Of a DNA stretch of 64,000 bases, positions 54,236 to 63,826 are shown one piece after another (position 1 is the stretch's first letter; every line of letters starts with the position of its first letter). The position numbers were made by a program, and so were the translations under genes. Source of the DNA: Nemertoderma westbladi (taxonomy: Eukaryota > Xenacoelomorpha > Nemertodermatida > Nemertodermatidae); NCBI GenBank assembly GCA_032718475.1, contig JAUCBJ010007345.1:30294-94293 (forward strand). The letters are read 5' to 3'. The notes below the pieces were generated by a model. The model did no database searches, was not told the DNA's origin, and worked only from the letters and a program-made list of their open reading frames with translations.

Positions 54236-54690
54236 ACAATAAACTCGACTGTGAAGTAGCAGTTGATATAAGTTCACTTGTAAAACAGTAAATACGCTTA
54301 GTATTTCACCAATATCAGCTTTCTTCTGAAGAGTGACATAATCTTCAGTAGTAACTTGATCTGATGCAACCTTTTTCATTTCACCTCTTAAATACTCAAT
54401 AACAGCTTTTATCTGATATATTAAGGGCTACATAATTAATTCCTTTGTACATTGTTATAATAGTACAAGACTAGGTTTCTTCATTTACCATGGCTATAAT
54501 ACAGTCAGATAAGGAAAATATCTGTTATCATTTTTCTCATCATTCCACTTATTCAACAGCTATTCAACTTCCGAGCTTGTTAGAATAAAACCAATATAAT
54601 ATTTTAAGCCCACTCCATCAGCATATCTTGCTGAAATTTTCCAATGGCCTAAGTAAACTTTACCTTTAAAATACTGATAAATAAACAATT
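54236..54690. other. Spacer, possible decayed exon
   Basis: No firm feature. On the minus strand around 54290-54420 there is an open stretch reading YQIKAVIEYLRGEMKKVASD and EDYVTLQKKADIGEI, which looks protein-like but has no start, no family and no splice sites I can defend. The rest is AT-rich. Confidence 0.2.
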
Positions 54691-55505
54691 ATGGATGGTT
54701 TCTGAGGAGGGCTTCCAACAGGGGGACCTTTAGCTGTCTTTGGATTTTGCCTAGGACTCCACCCGGATCTTGACAAATTCCGGACAAAATTCAAAGCAGG
54801 GTATATTGATGACGTTACATTCCAAGGTACACCATTCCATTCCATTCCGAGGTACACTCCAATCACAGCATGTAACAACATAGGGCTATCTCTTGAGGAG
54901 TCAAAATGTGAGCTAACCATCATTGGGGACAAGTCAGGCGAGGAAAATCCAATCTTCACTTCAATCCAGAAGATCTGTTCTGGAATCAAGTTCACTAGAT
55001 CAGAGGATTTATAGCTACTTGGTGCCCCCATTATTGGCCCTGAAGCCCTCTCCAATGTCATCTCTAAGAAGTTGGACAACCTCAGTCTGTTTCACAATCC
55101 TATGTCTCCTTGACAACCATATGACGCCTTTTTCCTCCTCAAAAACTGTCTAGACATACCCAAACTTACATACATGCTCCGTTCATCACCAACTTTTAAG
55201 AAACCCCATCTACTTAGCAAGATTGACAACAGTATAAGGGAGTCTCTAGAAGAGATAATGAACATTAAACTGGAATCTGAAACCTTGGAGCACGCAATCC
55301 TTCCTTGTCGACGCGGTGGCCTTGGAATCCCTTCTGTGACAGAAACTCCGCCTTGTGCATACTTGGGACTGGCTCCACACCTTGCCATCTTCCTTCCTCC
55401 CTTGGCCTGAAATTATCTAATGAAGAGTTTGGAATCGCTGTTGCTCTACAGCCAACAAGCTGCTTGTGCTGCTGCACAAGTTTGTATCCCACACCCTTGC
55501 GTGTG
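54690..55505 (+). mobile_element. Second LINE type: RT fragment
   Basis: On the plus strand the frame reads EEGFQQGDPLAVFGFCLGLH (the QGDPL RT motif), then AGYIDDVTFQG (YIDD catalytic motif), EESKCELTIIGD, and after a stop near 55010 LLGAPIIGPEALSNVISKKL. Further on come KNCLDIPKLTYMLRSSPTFK, LRRGGLGI-like PCRRGGLGIPSVTE and NEEFGIAVALQP. The LL-x-P-KLTY-LR and GGLGI blocks are characteristic of a class of animal non-LTR elements distinct from the family at 53372. Several stops and frame changes are present. It ends at the junction with Polinton P3 near 55510. Confidence 0.75.
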
Positions 55506-55516
55506 TGCCTTGAAGG

Positions 55517-55736
55517 TTATGGTAATTATATTAACTATTTAGCGCATTGCCCACTCATATCCTGGGATTTAACAGCTGATGGTTATGTTAGAGACCCTCA
55601 ACCATCGATATATATTAATGGTCAATTAAAATTAAAATTTGCTGATCTATTGGCTGAGACCATAAATGTAATAGTTTTTAATATTTATGATCAATCATTA
55701 AGTTTAAATAGTAGGAAAGAAATACATATCGATTAA
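55517..55736 (+). pseudogene. Major capsid protein C-terminal end, copy P3
   Basis: Homology to 6409-6632 starts at GGTTATGG and continues in one frame through SWDLTADGYVRDPQPSIYIN, LKLKFADLLAETINVIVF and RKEIHID to the TAA at 55734-55736. This copy lacks the frame change seen at 6460 in P1. The upstream part is absent because the LINE RT fragment abuts it. Confidence 0.8.
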
Positions 55737-55738
55737 GT

Positions 55739-56105
55739 ATGTTATCTACTGAGGACTTGGATATGTTTCCAGTAGGGGCTCACTATTTAGGGATATGTTT
55801 CCAGTAGGGGCTCACTATTTAGGACCATTTCCCTCTAATAAATTACCCGAATTAGATAACAAATGGATAGACTATGGGTTAATAGTAAATAATGATAAAG
55901 CACATCTACCATCTAATGAGGCTGAATTGTTTAATTCATTTGGACCAAAATATCCAAACAGATGTATTGAAAAATGGCTTGAGAGAAATTCAACAAGATG
56001 GTGGTGTACTACGCGTAGCCAATTTCAAGATCCAGGACTTCCTGTGGTCTATACTATACTGTCTTTATTACTTGGTAAATCGAAATCATACAAAGTATCC
56101 AATGA
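55739..56105 (+). pseudogene. Polinton protease, copy P3 (damaged)
   Basis: It starts MLSTEDLDMFPVGAHYLG and then repeats a 31-bp piece (ATATGTTTCCAGTAGGGGCT...) that shifts the frame. It continues GPFPSNKLPELDN and KAHLP, lacks the VHWIAIYI histidine block by deletion, and keeps ELFNSFGPKYPNRCIEKWLE and QFQDP. The Cys motif is scrambled (GLPVVYTIL). The gene runs into a GC-rich minisatellite near 56110. Confidence 0.75.
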
Positions 56106-56119
56106 GTGTGTGCGCCATC

Positions 56120-56425
56120 TGGGGTGGCGGCACCATCCTGGACGGGGCCTGGGGGGGGGGGGGGGGCGGCATCTCCGTGAGAGGGGCCTGGGGGGGCGGC
56201 ACCTCCGTGGGTGGGGCCTGGGGGGTCGGCATCTCCGTGAGCGGCGCCTGGGGGGGGGGCGGCTTCTCCGTGAGTGGGGCCTGGGGAGGCGGCATCCGTG
56301 AGCGGCGCCTGGGGGGGGCGGCTTCTCCGTGAGTGGGGCCTGGGGAGGCGGCATCCGTGAGCGGGGCCTGGGGGGGGGGGGGCGGCATCTCCTTGAGCAG
56401 GGCCTGGGTGGGAGGAGCAACTGGA
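56120..56425 (+). repeat. GC-rich minisatellite (GGGCCTGGGGGG...CGGCATCTCCGTGAG)
   Basis: About ten units of 27-36 bp share GGGGCCTGGGG, GGCGGC(A/T)(T/C)CTCCGTGAG or GGCGGCATCCGTGAGCGG. Unit length varies because the G-run varies. The tract is sharply GC-rich amid AT-rich DNA. Open frames on both strands across it encode only repeats and are not genes. Confidence 0.9.
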
Positions 56426-57584
56426 GCAACAACTATGAGAGAATTAAAAACAGATGTTTTTTCAATAATAATATATTTATTATAACTTTCTATACCTATC
56501 ATATTACTATTGCCATCGATAATAAATTTACATTATAAAACTTTCCCTTTTTATTTATATGCAGCAATTGTAGCAACTGTAGTAATTGTAGCAACTACTA
56601 CTTCTATTGTATAGTTATTTACTTTCCATTACTTTAATATTACAGTTATACATAGTGATGTATATTCGTTTTTTTGTAATTTAATTTTTCGCCATCCTAA
56701 AATTTTAAATTTTCAAAAAATATTACACCAGGGACACAAAACAAATTGATATTATTTGGATTAAATTTTCTCGATCAGGGCATTTTGAAGTCCGGCCCTC
56801 CCATTATTTCTTAACTCTGCCTATGGTCCTGTCAGTTTTAGAACTGCTCCTAACAACTGATTCGGGTAGATGTAACCAAAACAATAAATTATACAATTTT
56901 AAAAAATATTATTTTAAAAAAGGATATATTAAATATTCTCGTGTTTTGTTAATAGTAAATTTATATACCTTGTATTTGCCGAAATTGATATTGTATATTA
57001 GTGGGCGTTATTGATGTTACATGGAGCCGGGCAGGTTCCCACTCCTTTGCTCCCTCACTTCTTTCTGGCTGAGCTGCCGACTTCCGCCACCCCGTCGCAT
57101 CCCAGCCATTTCCTTCAGCCTCGTACGTATCGTCACTTGCGCACGGATATGTCTCCTCAGATCCACGTTTGGAAATGGCTGATTCCGGGTCTAAATAATA
57201 TTAAATTAATTACATATCTTTTCTGAAAACACATTGTTCAGGAATACGATACAATTAAATTAAATTTATTTCAAACATATTTATTGTAAGATATTAAACT
57301 TTGTAAATAATTATTAAAAAAATATAATAAACTTACGGTTAGTGTATACTCGTTGGAAAATAATAAAGTAAACAATTTAGAGTGGAACGGATGCTGTTGA
57401 ACCACTTCCCCCTCCTTATTGATAGATCCCGGTATAGTTAATTTAGCTTTTATAGTCCATATCGAAGTGAATGATAACTTCGCATACGGGCCCGAAACCC
57501 CGTCGCAAATCGCTCCTTTGCAGGAGGATTTCATTGTAATCTAAAAATTTAATAATTATCATTATAACAAAACAAAATAATCAG
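56426..57584. other. AT-rich spacer without a supported gene
   Basis: It contains an ATTGTAGCAACTGTAGTA short repeat near 56565-56600 and a GC-richer island at 57020-57190. A minus-strand frame at 57271-57534 (KSSCKGAICDGVSGPYAKLS) could be an exon but has no support. Nothing else was recognised. Confidence 0.3.
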
Positions 57585-58285
57585 ACCTTAAATTTCCGAT
57601 TAATTCTCTGTGACTTCCAAATCCTGGACAACCTATTCAAGGCTGCCCAGCCCATGCCTTTCCCTTACGTAATCGAAGATCCTCACCTGACTTCAGGATC
57701 CATGATCCCATGTAACAGAAGTCGTCCACATGCTCAAGCATACCATCTTTTGAGCTTGTGCTCATCCGATCTGAGACTTGCTGAGGACTTTCAAAGTTAA
57801 CTGTCAAAATTTTGGTCTTTCTGGAGTTAATAAAAAGACCAACACTAGATGCAGCATGTTATAATGAGCTGAGGAGCCGTTGGGCTCCCTCTAATGATTC
57901 TGAGAGTACTCCTAAGTCATCAGCAAAGTCTAGATCAGTTAGGTTCTTGGCAGGATTTCCTCGACTTCTGGAGCCAGTAGGTGGAGTTATCATCACACCA
58001 TCATCACTATGATGATCTAAGGACATGCGTAGAACATAGTCAACCACAATAATGAACAAGAATGGTGCAAGTGTGTCTCCTTGGAGGATGCCCCATAACA
58101 CTTCAAATGGTTCTGTGTCACCGTCAACAGTAGATACAAATGTTGTCGAACCATCGTATACTGATCTGATTGCTGCAATAATTTCATCAGGAATCCCATA
58201 TAATGAAAGTATGCTGAACATATGTGAGCGAGAGACTGAATCAAAGGCCTTGAAGAAGTCAGCAAAGATAACAGGCCTAAGATAA
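57585..58285 (-). mobile_element. LINE fragment: internal RT part
   Basis: Same family as 53372-54235, truncated at both ends. It includes a more upstream portion: MFSILSLYGIPDEIIAAIRS, WGILQGDTLAPFLFIIVVDY (RT motif) and LTDLDFADDLGVLSESLEGA, followed after a stop by SSVGLFINSRKTKI. It starts on the minus strand at 58285 next to the satellite and ends near 57585 within YLGSW/IWKS sequence. Confidence 0.85.
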
Positions 58286-58291
58286 CAGTCA

Positions 58292-60368
58292 GTACTAAGC
58301 GCGGGTGGGATGGGGAAGGTGTTAAATTAACCACAGTACTAAGCGCGGGTGGGGTGGGGAAGGTGTTAAATTAACCACAGTACTAAGCGCGGGTGGGGTG
58401 GGGAAGGTGATAAATTAACTTAAATCAACCACAGTACAAAGCGCGGGTGGGATAGGGAAGGTGTTAAATCAACCACAGTACTAAGCGCGGGTAGGGTGGG
58501 GAAGGTATTAAATTAATCACAGTACTAAGCGCGGGTGGGGTGTGGCGGGGGTTAAATCAACCACAGTACTAAGCACGGGTAGGGTGGGGAAGGTGTTAAA
58601 TTAATCACAGTACTAAGCGCGGGTGGGGTGTGGCGGGGGTTAAATTAACCACTGTACTAAGCGCGAGTGGGGTGAGGAAGGTGTTAAATTAACCACAGTA
58701 CTAAGCGTGGGTAGTGTGGGGAAGGTGTTAAATTAACCACAGTACAAAGCGCGGGTAGGGTGGGGAAGGTGTTTAATTAATCACAGTACTAAGCGCGGGT
58801 GTGGTGTGGCGGGGGTTAAATTAACCACAGTACAAAGCGCGGGTGGGATGGGGAAGGTGTTAAATCAACCACAGTACTAAGCGCGGGTGGGGTGTGGCGG
58901 GGGTTAAATTAACCACAGTACTAAGCGCGAGTGGGGTGAGGAAGGTGTTAAATTAACCACAGTACTAAGCGCGGGTAGGGTGGGGAAGGTGTTAAATTAA
59001 CCACAGTACAAAGCGCGGGTGGGATGGGGAAGGTGTTAAATCAACCACAGTATTAAGCGCGGGTGGGGTGGGGCGGGGGTTAAATTAACCACAGTACTAA
59101 GCGCGAGTGGGGTGAGGAAGGTGTTAAATTAACCACAGTACTAAGCGCGGGTAGGGTGGGAAAGGTGTTAAATTAACCACAGTACAAAGCGCGGGTGGGA
59201 TGGGGAAGGTGTTAAATCAACCACAGTATTAAGCGCGGGTGGGGTGGGGCGGGGGTTAAATTAACCACAGTACTAAGCGCGAGTGGGGTGAGGAAGGTGT
59301 TAAGTTAACCACAGTACTAAGCGCGGGTAGGGTGGGGAAGGTGTTAAATTAACCACAGTACAAAGCGCGGGTGGGATGGGGAAGGTGTTAAATTAACCAC
59401 AATACTAAGCGCGGGTGGGGTGGGGCGGGGGTTAATTAACCACAGTACTAGCGGGGGTGGGGTGGGGAAGGTGTTAAATTAACCACACTAAGCGCGGGTG
59501 GGGAAGGGCGGTGGTTAAATTAACCACAGAACTAAGCGCGAGTGGGGTGAGGAAGGTGTTAAATTAACCACAGTAGTAAGCGGGGGAGGGATGGGGAAGG
59601 TTTTAAATTAACCACAGTACTAAGTGCGGTTGGGGTGGGGCGGGGGTTAAATTAACCACAGTACTAAGCGCGAGTGGGGTGAGGAAGGTGTTAAATCAAC
59701 CACAGTACTAAGCGCGGGTGGGGTGTGGCGGGGGTTAAATTAACCACAGTACTAAGCGCGAGTGGGGTGAGGAAGGTGTTAAATTGACCACAGTACTAAG
59801 CGCGGGTATGGTGGGGAAGGTGTTAAATTAACCACAGTACAAAGCGCGGGCGGGATGGGGAAGGTGTTAAATCAACCACAGTATTAAGCGCGGGTGGGGT
59901 GGGGCAGGGGTTAAATTAACCACAGTACTAAGCGCGAGTGGGGTGAGGAAGGTGTTAAATTAACCACAGTACTAAGCGCGGGTAGGGTAGGGAAGGTGTT
60001 AAATTAACCACAGTACAAAGCGCGGGTGGGATGGGGAAGGTGTTAAATTAACCACAATACTAAGCGTGGGTGGGGTGGGGCAGGGATTAATTAACCACAG
60101 TACTAGTGGGGGTGGGATGGGGGAGGTGTTAAATTAACCACAGTACTAAGCGCGGGTGGGGAAGGGCGGTGGTTAAATTAACCACAGTACTAAGCGCGAG
60201 TGGGGTGAGGAAGGTGTTAAATTAACCACAGTAGTAAGCGGGGGTGGGATGGGGAAGGTTTTAAATTAACCACAGTACTAAGCGCGGGTGGGGTGGGGCG
60301 GGGGTTAAATTAACCACAGTACTAAGTGCGGGTTGGGTAGGGCAGGTGTTAAATTAACCACAGTACTA
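58292..60368 (+). repeat. 44-bp satellite array with a 176-bp higher-order repeat
   Basis: About 47 monomers of 44 bp share TTAACCACAGTACTAAGCGC followed by a G-rich half such as GGGTGGGGTGGGGAAGGTG. Variant monomers recur in fixed order (CGAGTGGGGTGAGGAAGG, CGGGTAGGGTGGGGAAGG, ACAAAGCGCGGGTGGGATGG, ATTAAGCGCGGGTGGGGTGGGGCGG). They form a four-monomer, 176-bp unit that is clearest from 58905 to 59440. The array starts right after a LINE fragment. It has no coding capacity. Confidence 0.95.
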
Positions 60369-60741
60369 TTACTATTACTACTGGGACGAGCCACGAAGTG
60401 AGCGAAGCCTTAGCATATGGGTGCCATTAACGAGTTGTCTGTCGTTGTCGCCTGTCGTTATCGTCGTAAATTTAATCGCTAATAAAGTAGAAGTCGCTAA
60501 TAACTCGGTTATTCCTTTATGGAATTAAATGAAACTTGGTACGTATCCGTAGCCCGGGTACGTAGTACGGACGTAGTCCGGGCCAAGTTTAGAAAGAATC
60601 GGAAGTTTGGTAAAAAACGAACGAACGCAACGAGTTTACAGTGGATACGAGAATCCATCTGCCATAAATCAGCAGTTACTCTCACAGTTTCGAGACTTTG
60701 CATAGTTATAAATGTCGTTAGTCTCCGTTTAGGAAAATTTG
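60369..60741. repeat. Dispersed repeat piece next to the satellite
   Basis: GGGACGAGCCACGAAGTGAG, CTTAGCAT(A/G)TGGGTGCCATT and GACGAGTTGTCTGTCGTTGTCG-like sequence matches 52148-52285, and CGAGCC(A/G)C(G/A)AAGTGAG also occurs near 21285. A sequence with TAACTCGGTTATTCC and repeated TACGTAGTACGGACGTAG follows. A 83-codon frame here is unlikely to be a gene. Confidence 0.5.
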
Positions 60742-61420
60742 TTCGCGCTTTCAGACCTTTGGCAGTTTAACCCACCAAATTAAGATGTCTTCTAGATATT
60801 AAATCTGCTTTTAGTCTATGACAAGTATTTGATTTACTACACTAGTCGAAACCAATCCGTGCGCGACCATTCACCCGCTGGATATTCCCGGGAGATTGGG
60901 TTCGACGGTTTAATTTTTATTGCTATGTAAGCCTAATGTATTATTCGACTGACAGTATTATATAATCTCTGACAATATTATTCACCTTCGGTAATATTAA
61001 CAGTTCCTTTAGGACGTGGCGCTTTATCTATATAAACAGAGTTATGACTTAAACTACTCACAACGATATGGCTTAATTATAATTCACATATATGGCGCAT
61101 TCTTTAGGAATTGCTTCTTTAACAGACTCACTCATACACAATGCTGCACAATACTGCATACTAATCTGCCAATCTTCACTGATTTTAGTCACATATAAAA
61201 GGAACACAGGCTGACTCATGTAGGGTCTATCAAATAACATTAGATTCACTTCAAACCACTTTAACATAAGTCACAATCGTTATTGGTAACCTTTCTCTCT
61301 TACCTTCGGTATATCAAGAATATTGGGTTGCGGGGTTATTTATCGTTATTCCAAATATAATAATTCATCAACCATATTATGAAGAACTGACAGTAAATAG
61401 CAGTATAAAACAACAACTGA
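60742..61420 (-). repeat. Right member of the ~690-bp inverted repeat pair
   Basis: This is the reverse complement of 10400-11090, with the same landmark blocks in reversed order (GCGCTTTCAGACCTTTGGCAG, CACCCGCTGGATATTCCCGG, TTCCTTTAGGACGTGGCGCT, CTTACCTTCGGTATATCAAGAA). Together the pair spans about 50 kb. On the minus strand this copy lies downstream of the zinc-knuckle ORF, while on the plus strand the left copy lies upstream of the coiled-coil gene. 61421-62050 shows no gene. Confidence 0.65.
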
Positions 61421-62050
61421 ACAGTTAGGTAGATCGGTACGTCAGTACCGGTATGTCAGCAGTGAGATATTTACAGGTAAGTCGTTTGGTATGTTAAAGG
61501 ATATATGCCCTTTATAATTAAACCTACTAGTGTAAGACTAAAAAGCAGTACAGCACAAAATACTTCCAAGCCGTTCTTTCTTTGGCTCAAGACTGAATGT
61601 AAACACTGCACATAGGCATTGCGTCATTTCTCGGAAATTTTCTGTACAAGGAGCCACAAAAACGCTCTCATTGGCTGACTGAACTGAGAGACGCCGTAGA
61701 ACAAAGGAAATCAACACGTATGAATGTCAGCTGTTAACCGTAGTCATAGTAACTACTGTTCAAGAGTAGCTATCACCCTTTTGCGTCACGAATTGCCATA
61801 GAATCATAAAATATGCCTTTCACAGTACACATACGGAGGAAATAGGTCTTAGATCCTCTAAAAACACCGATACAGCAATAATACGGTCTCTTACACTTAT
61901 TAAATCAACTACAGAGTATTTTAATGTAAAAGATAATAAAAATAACGGGGCAATTCAGCAAAGGCTTTTACACCGCTCCCAGAAAATGGGATTTTCAGTC
62001 TATAAAATATAAAAATCACAGTTTCTAAAACATAAAGATACTCTAAACAG

Positions 62051-63826
62051 CTAGTCTTTCTTGCGCGGACGGCGTTTACGCAGTTTCTTAAGATTAACAA
62101 GAGTCCTTTTCTCTTTGGGGCGAGCCACTTTACGAGGAGGGCTGTAGCTCCTAGGCGAAGGGTGCAATATAATTGCATCAGAAGGTGCAGGGTTACGATC
62201 GGTATACCCGCCGGTCGAGGTACCTGGTTGATTAATATCAACCTCAGTGGAGTGAGGTCTAACGGCTTTTAGAGCGCGTCTCAGGACAGCAGCTTCTACG
62301 GGTCCTTGACGGGTCGTCTGGACACTAGCGGTGGGTGGACCGTGAGTGGTGAGGAACTTTCTCGGTTTAATGGTTCTCTCCAGCTCGCGTTCTCGGGTTC
62401 GGTATTCATATGGGCGCCGAGATACTTCCTGGAGTTCAGGATGCGAGTTCACGAAAATGTCGCCATACTCAGGGTCCTGACGGATATAATTGATCAGGTG
62501 ATATGTGGTTATATCATTAGGATTAACGTTTCTCAGGTATTTCCTGACAAACTTGGTGGAAATACACTCACCAACACGCTTCATTAACTCGTAACTTGGT
62601 ACGCGTGTTTTCTGTTCAATCGACGCGAATAGATAAGGATGGAACGCGTAAACTCCCTCGTAAGCTCGTCCAGGGTAATAGCGATGTCTGGATTCGCAAT
62701 GTAAATCTGCGTTCGCTTCCCAAGCTCGGATGTATCGCAGGGTGATCATCTCGTCTACGCTCTCTAAATCGCGATTAAAGGGACAATTGTAACTTTCGTG
62801 TCCTTTAAGTTGGCAGTAGTGACATTGAGTCATAAACTGTGGGCAGACGGCAAATATATGAGAGTTATTAAGCCGGCAATAAGCACAATATATTTCCATC
62901 ATCGGTTGTTCGAGGAAATAGGAACAAGGTACGCTCGAGTCGAGAGGAGTGAAGTGGTCTCTCGATGCGCATAATCGACAACGTTTTCGGGAAACGTAGT
63001 TGGCGTGTCGATAATCGTACGCTGTGAGACGCTGTGGACCTTGATACCACTCTATGACATAATCATTGTCACTGCTCCGAGAAGCCGTAGGTTGAATCGC
63101 TTCGGATTCCAAGCATACTGGTTCATCCTCCAGCTGCATAGACGAAGTTGGTGCGTCGGTTTCCGTAAGTGGACCCACTGTCTGTATTTCCACGACAGAA
63201 TAACCTGTAGGTATTCGGGGTCTTTGTATAACGGATGAATGTGAGTTCTGTATACAAATGTCTTGAAACACGGCAAATCCAGCGCTACTCAGTTTCTCCG
63301 CAGCTGAGTCTCTAAGACTGAGCTTGGTCAGCGCGCGATCTTTGAACTGACTATCGACGTTACGGAACGGAGTCAGAAAGCGCCGGAAACATTCGAAACG
63401 TATAAACTTATTGTGTTCGTCTAACTTGGCGAGTTTAGTTCCAAGTATTAACGGGTGAGCGCGTATGGTACGACTGCACACATCGGCTAGCCAACCGGCA
63501 AGTGCTGCGTTTTCAAAGATCGTGTATATAGCTAAGGAAGGGCGAAGTGGAACACTCATAAAGCTATATACGGCACCAGGCGCAGTTAATGGTCCATCAA
63601 AATATAAACGGGAGTAATGATCTCCATATACTTGCTGGTAATTTATAGGATTTCCAACTTTGAAATTCCAACCATATTCTTGAAAGGCAAGATGTCCGAT
63701 GGATGTCCGTTGTACTTTAGTAATGCCGCTGGGTGTATTGGCATACATAGTGCGAAAGAAACCTCGGCCTTCGGCCCAAGGAGCAATCAGCTGAGTATCA
63801 TCGAAAGGGTATGGAATGTTCTCCAT
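62051..63826 (-). CDS. 591-residue protein with three zinc knuckles, unknown family
   Basis: This intact ORF starts at the ATG at 63826 (MENIPYPFDDTQLIAPWAEG). Residues 1-~190 form a region rich in aromatics with no known motif. Residues ~280-350 hold three Cys/His modules in a row: CRLCASRDHF...C, CAYCRLNNSHIFAVC and CHYCQLKGHESYNC, the last a perfect C-x2-C-x4-H-x4-C knuckle. A helical part (YIRAWEANADLH, PSYELMKRVGECISTKFVRK) follows. The C-terminal ~120 residues are Arg/Lys/Pro-rich and end in RRPRKKD, a probable nucleic-acid-binding or nuclear tail. It resembles a gag nucleocapsid in style, but no protease or RT is adjacent. It could equally be a single-exon host gene. The inverted repeat lies ~630 bp downstream. 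Confidence 0.55.
   Translation of the reverse strand: MENIPYPFDDTQLIAPWAEGRGFFRTMYANTPSGITKVQRTSIGHLAFQEYGWNFKVGNPINYQQVYGDHYSRLYFDGPLTAPGAVYSFMSVPLRPSLAIYTIFENAALAGWLADVCSRTIRAHPLILGTKLAKLDEHNKFIRFECFRRFLTPFRNVDSQFKDRALTKLSLRDSAAEKLSSAGFAVFQDICIQNSHSSVIQRPRIPTGYSVVEIQTVGPLTETDAPTSSMQLEDEPVCLESEAIQPTASRSSDNDYVIEWYQGPQRLTAYDYRHANYVSRKRCRLCASRDHFTPLDSSVPCSYFLEQPMMEIYCAYCRLNNSHIFAVCPQFMTQCHYCQLKGHESYNCPFNRDLESVDEMITLRYIRAWEANADLHCESRHRYYPGRAYEGVYAFHPYLFASIEQKTRVPSYELMKRVGECISTKFVRKYLRNVNPNDITTYHLINYIRQDPEYGDIFVNSHPELQEVSRRPYEYRTRERELERTIKPRKFLTTHGPPTASVQTTRQGPVEAAVLRRALKAVRPHSTEVDINQPGTSTGGYTDRNPAPSDAIILHPSPRSYSPPRKVARPKEKRTLVNLKKLRKRRPRKKD

Noticed and set aside
56049-56502. Pro-rich ORFs over the GC minisatellite
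   Set aside because: They are low-complexity readings of the repeat on both strands, with no start context or conservation.
58292-60368. CRISPR-like array
   Set aside because: The units are contiguous 44-bp satellite monomers with no unique spacers, and the context is an animal genome.
60519-60770. 83-codon ORF next to the satellite
   Set aside because: It crosses from a dispersed repeat into the inverted repeat, so it spans unrelated sequences.
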